In this document: piece by piece, positions 1-5,007 of the stretch
Numbering within the stretch: position 1 is the first letter of the stretch
Layout of the letters: every line of letters begins with the position of its first letter
Origin: an uncultured Collinsella sp.
Lineage (GTDB): Bacteria; Actinomycetota; Coriobacteriia; Coriobacteriales; Coriobacteriaceae
Direction: 5' to 3'
Assembly: GCA_900551015.1 (NCBI GenBank)
Contig: URUI01000104.1
Location: 1-5,480 of the forward strand
Length of the DNA stretch: 5,480 nucleotides
Notes under the pieces: generated by a model
Databases searched by the model: none
Told to the model about the DNA's origin: nothing
What the model saw: only the letters and a program-made list of their open reading frames with translations
Program-made: the position numbers and the translations under genes

Positions 1-212
1 TATTGATGCTCAAGAGAGCCAAACGCCGCCTGTGCGAGGGCATCGACGGCGAGTGCAGCCGGCAGTCCGCCGGCAACGATGCCGCCCAGAATGCGCGCGA
101 GGATCCACATCACCGTGATGTTTGCCATCAGCGCGATCCATTTAAACAGGACGCTCGCCACAATGTAGGGCGTTGCCTGCGGAACCAGGGAGAAGAGCCG
201 CTTCTCGAACAT
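1..212 (-). CDS. N-terminal fragment of a CydD-like ABC exporter (permease/ATPase)
   Basis: This frame is open from an ATG at 212-210 to the left edge, giving 70 codons and starting MFEKRLFSLVPQATPYIV. The start is well supported: an AGGAGG Shine-Dalgarno (plus-strand 217-222) lies 4 nt upstream. Residues 16-38 are hydrophobic and form a probable first transmembrane helix, and 41-65 are rich in Ala, Gly, Leu and Val. The opening (a short charged amphipathic stretch, LVPQA, then a helix with a KWIALMANI-type sequence) resembles my memory of CydD-like heterodimeric ABC exporters that move thiols such as cysteine or glutathione for cytochrome bd assembly. The ATPase domain with its Walker motifs would lie outside the window, so the product is a family-level guess. 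It is transcribed divergently from the larC2-like gene. That it is a real coding region is more certain than its function. Confidence 0.6.
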   Translation of the reverse strand, partial: MFEKRLFSLVPQATPYIVASVLFKWIALMANITVMWILARILGGIVAGGLPAALAVDALAQAAFGSLEHQ

Positions 213-342
213 GAAACCTCCTATGCCGTAACGGCGCCGGGCTGGGTCCTCGGCAGCCGCTTAGTTAGCCAAATGCAACTAGAGTAACATCGTGCAGCGG
301 GTAAGTATGCCGAGGGTAATTTTTAGCCGATGAACTGCGTAG

Positions 343-404
343 AAAGTTCAAAATTGTTGAGTGCGGCGAACTTTGTGGTGGACGGAATGCGGGCGCAATT
401 TTGA
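343..404. repeat. Two inverted repeats in the intergenic region
   Basis: AAAGTTC (343-349) is the exact complement of GAACTTT (368-374), with an 18-nt spacer. TCAAAATTG (348-356) is the exact complement of CAATTTTGA (396-404), with a 39-nt spacer. The two left arms share bases 348-349, so the structures compete with each other. The arms are short and A/T-rich, so chance is possible. A role as operator half-sites for the divergent promoters is inference only. Confidence 0.4.
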
Positions 405-420
405 TCGTGTGCGGCCCGCT

Positions 421-490
421 CCAAAACGTGTACGTCAGCCTCCAAAACCGACAAAAAATGACATGTTTGGAGGCTGACGTACATGTTTGG
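421..490. repeat. Large inverted repeat (hairpin) with nested CCAAAC/GTTTGG repeats
   Basis: The core arms TGTACGTCAGCCTCCAAA (429-446) and TTTGGAGGCTGACGTACA (466-483) are exact complements over 18 bp around a 19-nt loop. The stem extends outward to 421 and 490 through one G-U wobble (428/484) and one unpaired base near 423. Each arm carries a tandem repeat of its own: CCAAAAC at 421-427 and 442-448 (21 bp apart), and ACATGTTTGGA at 461-471 and 481-491 (20 bp apart). No T-run follows the hairpin on either strand, so it does not look like a terminator. Candidates are a REP- or MITE-like dispersed repeat, or a multi-site operator between divergent genes. Confidence 0.85.
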
Positions 491-594
491 ATAGGGGCAA
501 GGGCGACGACGGACGAAAGTCACGCCTGTGCCACGTTCGATGTGCTAGCGTTTGGGTGAATAAAACGAGCCCGTGCGGAAAGGATCCGGACCGT

Positions 595-1080
595 ATGCAA
601 CGTGGAAGTACATCTCCGCTGTCCCGCGAGACCGATGCGCCCGAAACCATCGTCAAGCTGGAGTGCGACATCGATGATGCGTCGCCCGAGGTGCTCGCCT
701 ACGCCGCCGACCGCCTGCGCGAGGCCGGCGCCCGCGAGGTGCACTGGCTTCCCCTCTACTGCAAAAAGGGCCGCCCCGGATGGCAGTTGCAGGTGATTTG
801 CTCGCATGAGGATATCGAACGCCTGCAGACGATTATCTTTTTGGAAACCACGACCAACGCCGTTCGTCGCCAGGTGATGGAACGCGTTTGCCTGCCGCGC
901 CGATTCGAGCAGGTGACGACGCCTTGGGGCGAGGTATCCGTTAAGGTGGCGACTCTGCCCGACGGCAGCGAGCGCGCGGCTCCCGAGTACGAGGATTGTG
1001 CCCGTCTTGCCCGCGAACATGGCGTGCCGCTCCAGCGCGTGATGCAGGCGGCTCAGAGCGCGGCGCTGCGATTTGAGTGA
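595..1080 (+). CDS. Stand-alone LarC C-terminal domain (LarC2-like nickel insertion protein)
   Basis: The product has 161 residues and matches the C-terminal part of the LarC (formerly DUF111) family. Visible landmarks are ECDIDD (23-28), CKKGRPG (56-62), an ETTTNAVRR segment (84-92) and PEYEDC (130-135). LarC is the CTP-dependent cyclometallase that inserts nickel into the nickel-pincer nucleotide cofactor of lactate racemase and related enzymes; the C-terminal domain is the part that binds CTP. Full LarC is about 400 residues, so the N-terminal LarC1 half is absent, and no remnant of it lies upstream. The ATG at 595 is preferred because AAAGGA (579-584) lies 10 nt upstream; the in-frame TTG at 487 would add unrelated sequence that starts inside the hairpin arm. 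The gene leads a probable unit with yfcE and mazG. It could be a functional LarC2 working with a LarC1 encoded elsewhere, or a paralogue with another role. Confidence 0.8.
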   Translation: MQRGSTSPLSRETDAPETIVKLECDIDDASPEVLAYAADRLREAGAREVHWLPLYCKKGRPGWQLQVICSHEDIERLQTIIFLETTTNAVRRQVMERVCLPRRFEQVTTPWGEVSVKVATLPDGSERAAPEYEDCARLAREHGVPLQRVMQAAQSAALRFE

Positions 1081-1123
1081 TGCGGGCGAGTGACGTGCCG
1101 CGCCAATCCAATTAACCCCACCG

Positions 1124-1129
1124 AAAGGA
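1124..1129 (+). promoter_or_regulatory. Ribosome binding site of the yfcE-like gene
   Basis: AAAGGA lies 6 nt before the ATG at 1136 and fixes the start. The 55-bp gap after the larC2-like gene shows no clear terminator, so co-transcription is likely. Confidence 0.7.
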
Positions 1130-1135
1130 CCACCC

Positions 1136-1684
1136 ATGAAATACCTCATCGCCTCCGACATCCACGGCTCGGCATATTGGACCGAGCGCCTCTGCGCCGC
1201 CATCGAGTCCGAGCAGCCCGACCGCATCGTCCTGCTGGGCGACCTGCTCTATCACGGTCCGCGCAACGACCTGCCGCGCGACTACGCCCCCAAGCGCGTG
1301 ATTCCGCTGCTCAACGCCCTGGCCGACCGCATCATCGCGGTGCGCGGTAACTGTGACGCCGAGGTCGACCAGATGGTCCTCGACTTTCCCGTCATGGCCG
1401 ACTACGCCACGCTGTTCGACGAGACCGGACGTGAACTGTTCCTGACGCACGGCCACGTCTTTGGCGCCGGCATGCATAACAGCGTTGACCACGCGCCCGC
1501 GCTGCCCGAGGGCTCCGCGCTCGTCTACGGCCATACGCACATCAAGGTTAACGAGGAAAGCGCCGCGCACCCGGGTCTGTGGCTCTTCAATCCCGGCAGC
1601 GTGAGCATCCCCAAGGACGGCACACATAGCTACGGCGTCTACGAGGGCGGCGCGTTCCGCCATGTGATCATGGGGGAGGACTAA
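1136..1684 (+). CDS. yfcE: YfcE-type metallophosphodiesterase
   Basis: The product has 182 residues, the usual size for YfcE. The full calcineurin-like metallophosphatase motif set is present in order: SDIHG (7-11, metal ligands D8 and H10), GDLLYHGP (35-42, D36), GNCD (71-74, N72), THGH (104-107) and YGHTH (131-135), then the family's FNPGSVSIPK (151-160). E. coli YfcE is a Mn2+-dependent phosphodiesterase on artificial substrates, and its physiological substrate is unknown, so none is assigned here. The protein should be cytoplasmic, since no signal peptide or membrane segment is seen. The start at 1136 has a good ribosome binding site and begins directly with the first beta strand (MKYLIASDIHG). 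The stop codon lies 2 nt before the mazG start, and the end of this gene carries the mazG Shine-Dalgarno. Confidence 0.92.
   Translation: MKYLIASDIHGSAYWTERLCAAIESEQPDRIVLLGDLLYHGPRNDLPRDYAPKRVIPLLNALADRIIAVRGNCDAEVDQMVLDFPVMADYATLFDETGRELFLTHGHVFGAGMHNSVDHAPALPEGSALVYGHTHIKVNEESAAHPGLWLFNPGSVSIPKDGTHSYGVYEGGAFRHVIMGED
1672..1680 (+). promoter_or_regulatory. mazG Shine-Dalgarno inside the end of yfcE
   Basis: GGGGGAGGA ends 6 nt before the mazG ATG at 1687 and also encodes the last residues of the YfcE-like protein. With only 2 nt between stop and start, translational coupling of the two genes is likely. Confidence 0.8.
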
Positions 1685-1686
1685 CC

Positions 1687-2547
1687 ATGGCCGAGCATAT
1701 GGCTCAGCAAAATGCCGAGGGTTCGCGCGACCTGTCCACGCTGGTAGACGCGTCGGCCGAGCTGCAGCATCTGGTGCAGACCATCTGGCGCCTGCGTCAG
1801 CCCGACGGCTGCCCGTGGGACCGCGAGCAGACGCACCGCAGCATTGGCAAGAACATGATCGAGGAAGCCTACGAGGCGCTCGACTGCATCGAGGCCGACG
1901 ACGCGGCACACCTGCGCGAGGAGTTGGGCGACGTGCTCATGCAGGTCGTACTGCATGCGCAGATTGCGGCGGATGCCGGCGAGTTTTCGCTGGCCGATGT
2001 GGCGCGCGATATCGACGCCAAGCTCATCCGTCGTCACCCGCACGTGTTTGGCGATGCGGATGCCGACAACTCCGACGAGGTGCTCAAGATTTGGGACGAG
2101 GTCAAGCTTGCCGAGAAGGCCGCCAAAGACCAGGCCGTGGCGGCAGGCGGGGCCGCACCCGAGGGTCTGCTCGACGGTGTGCCCACGCACCTGCCGGCGC
2201 TGATGCAGGCTCAGAAGGTGTCGCGCAAGGCGGCTGCCGTGGGCTTTGAGTGGGAGACGGTCCAGGACGTGTGGGACGAGGTCGCTGAGGAGCGTGCCGA
2301 GTTTGAGGCCGAGGCTCCCGGCTCGCCCGAGCGCGAGATGGAGTTTGGCGACCTGCTCTTTGCACTGGTCAACGTTGCGCGCAAGGAGGGAATCGACGCC
2401 GAGAGCGCCCTGCGTGCCAGCACGGCAAAGTTCCGCCGCCGCTGGGCCGCGATGGAGCAGATGGCGGCCGACGCCCACGTGGATCTGGCCGAGCTTTCGA
2501 CCCACGGCCTCAATGACCTCTGGGATGCCGCAAAGGCAGAGGAGTAA
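1687..2547 (+). CDS. mazG: MazG, nucleoside triphosphate pyrophosphohydrolase
   Basis: The product has 286 residues (E. coli MazG has 263) and shows the tandem MazG-domain layout. Domain 1 has CPWDREQTH (42-50), EEAYE (59-63), EELGD (78-82) and the RRHPHVFGD segment (115-123). The linker runs through WDEVKLAEKA to LPALMQAQKVSRKAAAVGFEW (169-189), a hallmark of the family, with an Ala/Gly-rich insertion around 149-160. Domain 2 has EERAE (201-205) and EFGDLLFALVNVARKEG (219-235), the acidic residues that bind Mg2+. MazG hydrolyses NTPs and dNTPs to the monophosphate and pyrophosphate, which cleans the pool of abnormal nucleotides; in E. coli it also lowers ppGpp. The start at 1687 has a near-ideal ribosome binding site, while an internal ATG at 1699 lacks one. 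This is the last gene of its unit, followed within 10 nt by a terminator. Confidence 0.95.
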   Translation: MAEHMAQQNAEGSRDLSTLVDASAELQHLVQTIWRLRQPDGCPWDREQTHRSIGKNMIEEAYEALDCIEADDAAHLREELGDVLMQVVLHAQIAADAGEFSLADVARDIDAKLIRRHPHVFGDADADNSDEVLKIWDEVKLAEKAAKDQAVAAGGAAPEGLLDGVPTHLPALMQAQKVSRKAAAVGFEWETVQDVWDEVAEERAEFEAEAPGSPEREMEFGDLLFALVNVARKEGIDAESALRASTAKFRRRWAAMEQMAADAHVDLAELSTHGLNDLWDAAKAEE

Positions 2548-2553
2548 GACTGC

Positions 2554-2595
2554 GGGGGCGACGGGACGGACTTTCTCATCGCCCCCATTATTTTT
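2554..2595 (+). terminator. Rho-independent terminator after mazG
   Basis: GGGGGCGA (2554-2561) pairs exactly with TCGCCCCC (2579-2586) around a 17-nt loop, followed by ATTATTTTT. It begins 6 nt after the mazG stop and closes the larC2-like/yfcE/mazG unit. Confidence 0.85.
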
Positions 2596-2603
2596 CAAAA
2601 AGA

Positions 2604-2633
2604 TTGTATCCCTTGGCTAACTTAGGGCATAAT
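2604..2633 (+). promoter_or_regulatory. Probable eno promoter
   Basis: The -10 CATAAT (2628-2633) matches the consensus at 5 of 6 positions. It lies 18 bp downstream of a weak -35, TTGTAT (2604-2609). Transcription would start near 2640, giving a leader of about 95 nt before the eno ATG. The pair sits just after the mazG terminator, where a promoter for eno is expected. The spacer is itself an imperfect palindrome (see the element at 2610-2627). Confidence 0.5.
2610..2627. promoter_or_regulatory. Operator-like element, copy 1, in the eno promoter spacer
   Basis: CCCTTGGCTAACTTAGGG fills exactly the spacer between the proposed -35 and -10. Its outer arms CCCT/AGGG are complementary, and it contains GGCTAACTTA, repeated 35 bp downstream. 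The position would suit a repressor or a spacer-binding activator. The regulator is unknown. Confidence 0.4.
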
Positions 2634-2645
2634 GCAAAAAGTGCG

Positions 2646-2660
2646 ATAAGGCTAACTTAT
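2646..2660. promoter_or_regulatory. Operator-like element, copy 2, in the early eno leader
   Basis: ATAAG-GCTAA-CTTAT is a perfect 5-bp dyad with a 5-nt centre, and contains the same GGCTAACTTA (2650-2659) as copy 1. It lies about 6-20 nt after the predicted transcription start, a typical place for a repressor to bind. Confidence 0.4.
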
Positions 2661-2665
2661 GAACC

Positions 2666-2686
2666 TGCGCGCCGCTGTAGCGTGCA
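2666..2686 (+). other. Small hairpin in the eno leader
   Basis: TGCGCGC (2666-2672) pairs with GCGTGCA (2680-2686), with one G-U pair, around a 7-nt loop. No T-run follows. It could stabilise the eno mRNA 5' end, but a hairpin of this size is not rare in G/C-rich sequence. Confidence 0.35.
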
Positions 2687-2735
2687 AGCCGTGTCGCCAA
2701 GCATTCAACCCGTTTCCAAGTGAGAGGGAGACAAC

Positions 2736-4025
2736 ATGAGCGATATTTTGGACGTCTACGGTCGCGAGGTGCTCGACAGCCGCGGCAATCCCACTGTCGA
2801 GGTCGAGGTCGTGCTCGAGGACGGTAGCTTTGGCCGCGCAATGGTGCCTTCGGGCGCTTCGACCGGTGCCTTTGAGGCCTGCGAGCTGCGCGATGGCGAC
2901 AAGGGCCGCTACCTGGGCAAGGGCGTTTCGCAGGCCGTCGAGCACGTCAATAACGAGTGCGCTAACGCCGTCGTGGGCCTCGACGCCTTCGATCAGCGCG
3001 CCGTCGATGCCGCGCTGATCGCCGCGGACGGTACCCCCAACAAGACCAAGCTCGGTGCCAACGCCATCCTGGGCGTGTCGCTGGCCGTTGCCCGCGCCGC
3101 TGCCGAGTCGGCGGGCCTGTCGCTGTACCAGTACCTGGGCGGCGTCAACGCTCATCTGCTGCCCACGCCCATGATGAACATCCTCAACGGCGGCGTGCAT
3201 GCCGACAATAACGTCGACTTCCAGGAGTTCATGATCATGCCGGTGGGCGCCCCGAGCTTTGCCGAGGGTCTGCGTTGGTGTGCCGAGGTCTACCACACCC
3301 TCAAGGGCGTGCTGCACGAGGCGGGCCTTGGCGGCGGCGTGGGCGACGAGGGCGGCTTTGCCCCCAACCTCAAGACCAATGCCGAGCCGTTCGAGTACAT
3401 CACCAAGGCCGTGGAGAAGGCCGGCTTTAAGCCTGGCGTCGACTTCATGTACGCCATGGATCCGGCCTCGACCGAGTTCTACAACGCCGAGACCGGCATG
3501 TACGAGCTCAAGGGCGAGGGTGTTGAGTATACGAGCGCCCAGATGGTCGATTACTGGGAGAAGCTCGTCGATACCTACCCCATCATCTCCATTGAAGACG
3601 GCATGGCCGAGGAGGATTGGGACGGCTGGGTTGAGCTTACCCGTCGCATTGGCAACAAGGTGCAGCTGGTGGGCGACGACCTGTTTGTCACCAACACCGA
3701 GCGCCTTAAGAAGGGCATTGAGCTGGGCGCCGCCAACGCGATTCTGGTCAAGGTCAACCAGATCGGCACACTCACCGAGTCGCTCGAGGCCATCGAGACC
3801 GCCAAGGAGGCCGGTTACGCCTGCATCGTGAGCCACCGCTCCGGCGAGACCGAGGACTCCACGATCGCCGACCTGGTCGTGGGCGTCAACGCCGGCCAGA
3901 TCAAGTCGGGCGCCCCGTGCCGCAGCGACCGTATCGCCAAGTACAACCAGCTCATCCGCATCGAGGACGAGCTCGAGGGCAGCGCGCGCTATGCCGGCAA
4001 GGCCGCGTTTTACAACATTCGCTAA
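2736..4025 (+). CDS. eno: Enolase (phosphopyruvate hydratase)
   Basis: The product is a full-length 429-residue enolase, which interconverts 2-phosphoglycerate and phosphoenolpyruvate in glycolysis and gluconeogenesis in the cytoplasm. All key positions are visible: the mobile-loop SGASTG (39-44), NGGVHADN (151-158), the QEF acid (E164), GDEGGFAP with the general acid E205, Mg2+ ligands D242, E287 (in SIEDG) and D314 (in GDDLF), the signature ILVKVNQIGTLTES (336-349) with the catalytic base K339, SHRSGET (366-372) and K390. The N-terminus (ILDVYGREVLDSRGNPTVEVEV) is canonical. The start at 2736 is set by GAGGGAG (2724-2730) 5 nt upstream. The gene lies between two terminators and so is probably transcribed alone from its own promoter. 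Dense G/C-rich codon use opens a 478-codon antisense frame, which is a shadow. Confidence 0.98.
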   Translation: MSDILDVYGREVLDSRGNPTVEVEVVLEDGSFGRAMVPSGASTGAFEACELRDGDKGRYLGKGVSQAVEHVNNECANAVVGLDAFDQRAVDAALIAADGTPNKTKLGANAILGVSLAVARAAAESAGLSLYQYLGGVNAHLLPTPMMNILNGGVHADNNVDFQEFMIMPVGAPSFAEGLRWCAEVYHTLKGVLHEAGLGGGVGDEGGFAPNLKTNAEPFEYITKAVEKAGFKPGVDFMYAMDPASTEFYNAETGMYELKGEGVEYTSAQMVDYWEKLVDTYPIISIEDGMAEEDWDGWVELTRRIGNKVQLVGDDLFVTNTERLKKGIELGAANAILVKVNQIGTLTESLEAIETAKEAGYACIVSHRSGETEDSTIADLVVGVNAGQIKSGAPCRSDRIAKYNQLIRIEDELEGSARYAGKAAFYNIR

Positions 4026-4097
4026 ACGGGCGAATTTGGCGAGGAGGAGGCTGACTCGGTTCCGCCCCGCCTTGGCTGGACGCCGCAAAGCGCTGTG

Positions 4098-4131
4098 GGC
4101 GCTGGGCCATATGGCTCAGCGCCTTTTTTAT
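4098..4131 (+). terminator. Strong Rho-independent terminator after eno
   Basis: GGCGCTGGGCC (4098-4108) pairs with GGCTCAGCGCC (4113-4123) over 11 bp, with one G-U pair and an ATAT loop, followed by TTTTTTAT. It starts 72 nt after the eno stop. The stretch between the stop and the hairpin shows no gene. Confidence 0.93.
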
Positions 4132-4168
4132 GTCGAGCAAAGGCTGGCGAAGGTGGTGCGGGCGCTCG

Positions 4169-4177
4169 TGCTATAAC
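4169..4177 (+). promoter_or_regulatory. Extended -10 promoter of the ftsB-like gene
   Basis: TGCTATAAC matches the extended -10 form TGnTATAAT except at the last base. No good -35 is seen, as is common for this class. Transcription would start near 4184, about 37 nt before the ATG at 4221 and downstream of the eno terminator. Confidence 0.55.
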
Positions 4178-4220
4178 TAAAGGACTTAGCGCAAACAAAC
4201 CTCAACCGCACAAGGCGCAC

Positions 4221-4979
4221 ATGGATCAGATTTACGACAACAGGTACTATTCCGCCGGTTCGCGCGAGCCGTCGCCTCGCCGTGCGCGCACGGTGCAGCT
4301 CGGTGGGTCCGCCTACGCCGGCGTCGACCGCCCCGCGCAGCGCCCGACAAGTACCTCGCGCCCCAATGCTCAAGTGAATACTTCGACAGATGGACCGGTG
4401 CGCCCGGCACGTTCGTCGCATACGTCGCGTCCCTCGACTCAGGCACACGACAAATCGAGCAGGCCCTCGAACCGTTTTTCGGGCTCGGACTTTATGCGCT
4501 ACGCCAACGACAACGCGGTGGTCAAGGCGATCTATGACTTTACGCATGGCTCTCTGCGTCCGCTGTTTATCGGTATCGTGGTGGCGCTGGCGCTCGTGAG
4601 CCTGTATTTCCCCGTGCGCGACCTGTACGTTGCAAAACGCTCGAACGACATCTTGGCCAAGCAGGTCGAGATTCGCGAGCAATACAAAGATGAGATGAAA
4701 AAAGACACTGACAAGTGGCTCTCGGAAGAGGGCATTAAGGATCGGGCACGGGAACTGGGCATGGCGATGCCCGGCGAGAAGAGGATTGAAGTGCTGGGCC
4801 TGGACGATGATTCGGATTCGTCGTCGAGCAAAAAGTCCTCAAACGCCAAGAAGGCCAGTGAAGTGGCCAAAGAGATCGAAGAGGTCGGCAAGGACGCACC
4901 GTGGTACATCCAGACGCTCGATATGCTGTTTGGATTTAACGGCGTCGAGGGCCAGACGGTCGCGTCCAGCGGCGAGTAG
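4221..4979 (+). CDS. FtsB/DivIC-family septum formation protein
   Basis: The product has 252 residues and is predicted to cross the membrane once. Residues 1-110 are low-complexity, rich in Ser, Arg, Pro and Thr, and probably a disordered cytoplasmic tail. Residues 114-132 (PLFIGIVVALALVSLYFPV) form the membrane helix. Residues 135-165 form a short charged coiled-coil-like stretch. WLSEEGIKDRARELGMAMPGE (166-186) is the family's conserved end motif (compare the usual yIe-ARe-lGmvkpGE). A Ser/Lys/Asp linker (194-213) and a tail ending WYIQTLDMLFGFNG (228-241) follow. FtsB/DivIC pairs with FtsL and FtsQ/DivIB in the divisome, activating septal peptidoglycan synthesis. The ATG at 4221 is chosen because upstream in-frame codons run through the promoter; the ribosome binding site is weak (AAGG at 4212-4215). 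The place after eno and before ppx matches the actinobacterial arrangement. Confidence 0.82.
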   Translation: MDQIYDNRYYSAGSREPSPRRARTVQLGGSAYAGVDRPAQRPTSTSRPNAQVNTSTDGPVRPARSSHTSRPSTQAHDKSSRPSNRFSGSDFMRYANDNAVVKAIYDFTHGSLRPLFIGIVVALALVSLYFPVRDLYVAKRSNDILAKQVEIREQYKDEMKKDTDKWLSEEGIKDRARELGMAMPGEKRIEVLGLDDDSDSSSSKKSSNAKKASEVAKEIEEVGKDAPWYIQTLDMLFGFNGVEGQTVASSGE

Positions 4980-4992
4980 GCGAGTAGCGCCT

Positions 4993-5000
4993 GGAGGGGA
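4993..5000 (+). promoter_or_regulatory. Ribosome binding site of the ppx/gppA-like gene
   Basis: GGAGGGGA lies 7 nt before the ATG at 5008 and fixes the start. The 28-bp gap after the ftsB-like gene holds no terminator, so the two are probably co-transcribed. Confidence 0.8.
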
Positions 5001-5007
5001 GCCCGCA

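Larger units (their letters stand above)
213..594. other. Divergent intergenic region rich in inverted repeats
   Basis: These 382 bases separate two divergently transcribed genes and should hold both promoters. Its central part (about 300-490) is visibly richer in A/T than the flanking genes. I could not assign a convincing -35/-10 pair to either gene. It contains a GGCTAACTAA element on the minus strand (261-270), inverted repeats at 343-404, the large hairpin at 421-490, and a further GTTTGG at 550-555. Open frames crossing it encode no recognisable protein. The frame of the larC2-like gene is open back to a TTG at 487, but that stretch does not resemble LarC. Confidence 0.7.

Noticed and set aside
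3..287. A 94-codon plus-strand frame at the left edge
   Set aside because: It lies opposite the exporter fragment, which has a strong ribosome binding site and a membrane-protein sequence. The plus frame is low-complexity and has no such support.
421..490. Reading the large hairpin as a terminator
   Set aside because: Neither strand has a T-run after the stem, and the flanking genes diverge, so no transcript needs to end here.
323..523. A 66-codon minus-strand frame across the intergenic hairpin
   Set aside because: Its sequence is largely the translated inverted repeat, I see no recognisable domain, and it would overlap the divergent control region. It may be annotated as hypothetical where the repeat recurs.
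487..594. N-terminal extension of the larC2-like gene from TTG 487
   Set aside because: The added residues do not resemble LarC, the TTG lies inside the hairpin arm, and the ATG at 595 has a ribosome binding site.
520..1227. A 235-codon minus-strand frame opposite the larC2-like gene
   Set aside because: It is antisense to a gene with clear LarC-family motifs and shows no recognisable domain of its own.
2652..4088. A 478-codon open frame antisense to eno
   Set aside because: Enolase on the plus strand is certain. The antisense frame is a by-product of strongly G/C-biased third positions and resembles no family I recognise.
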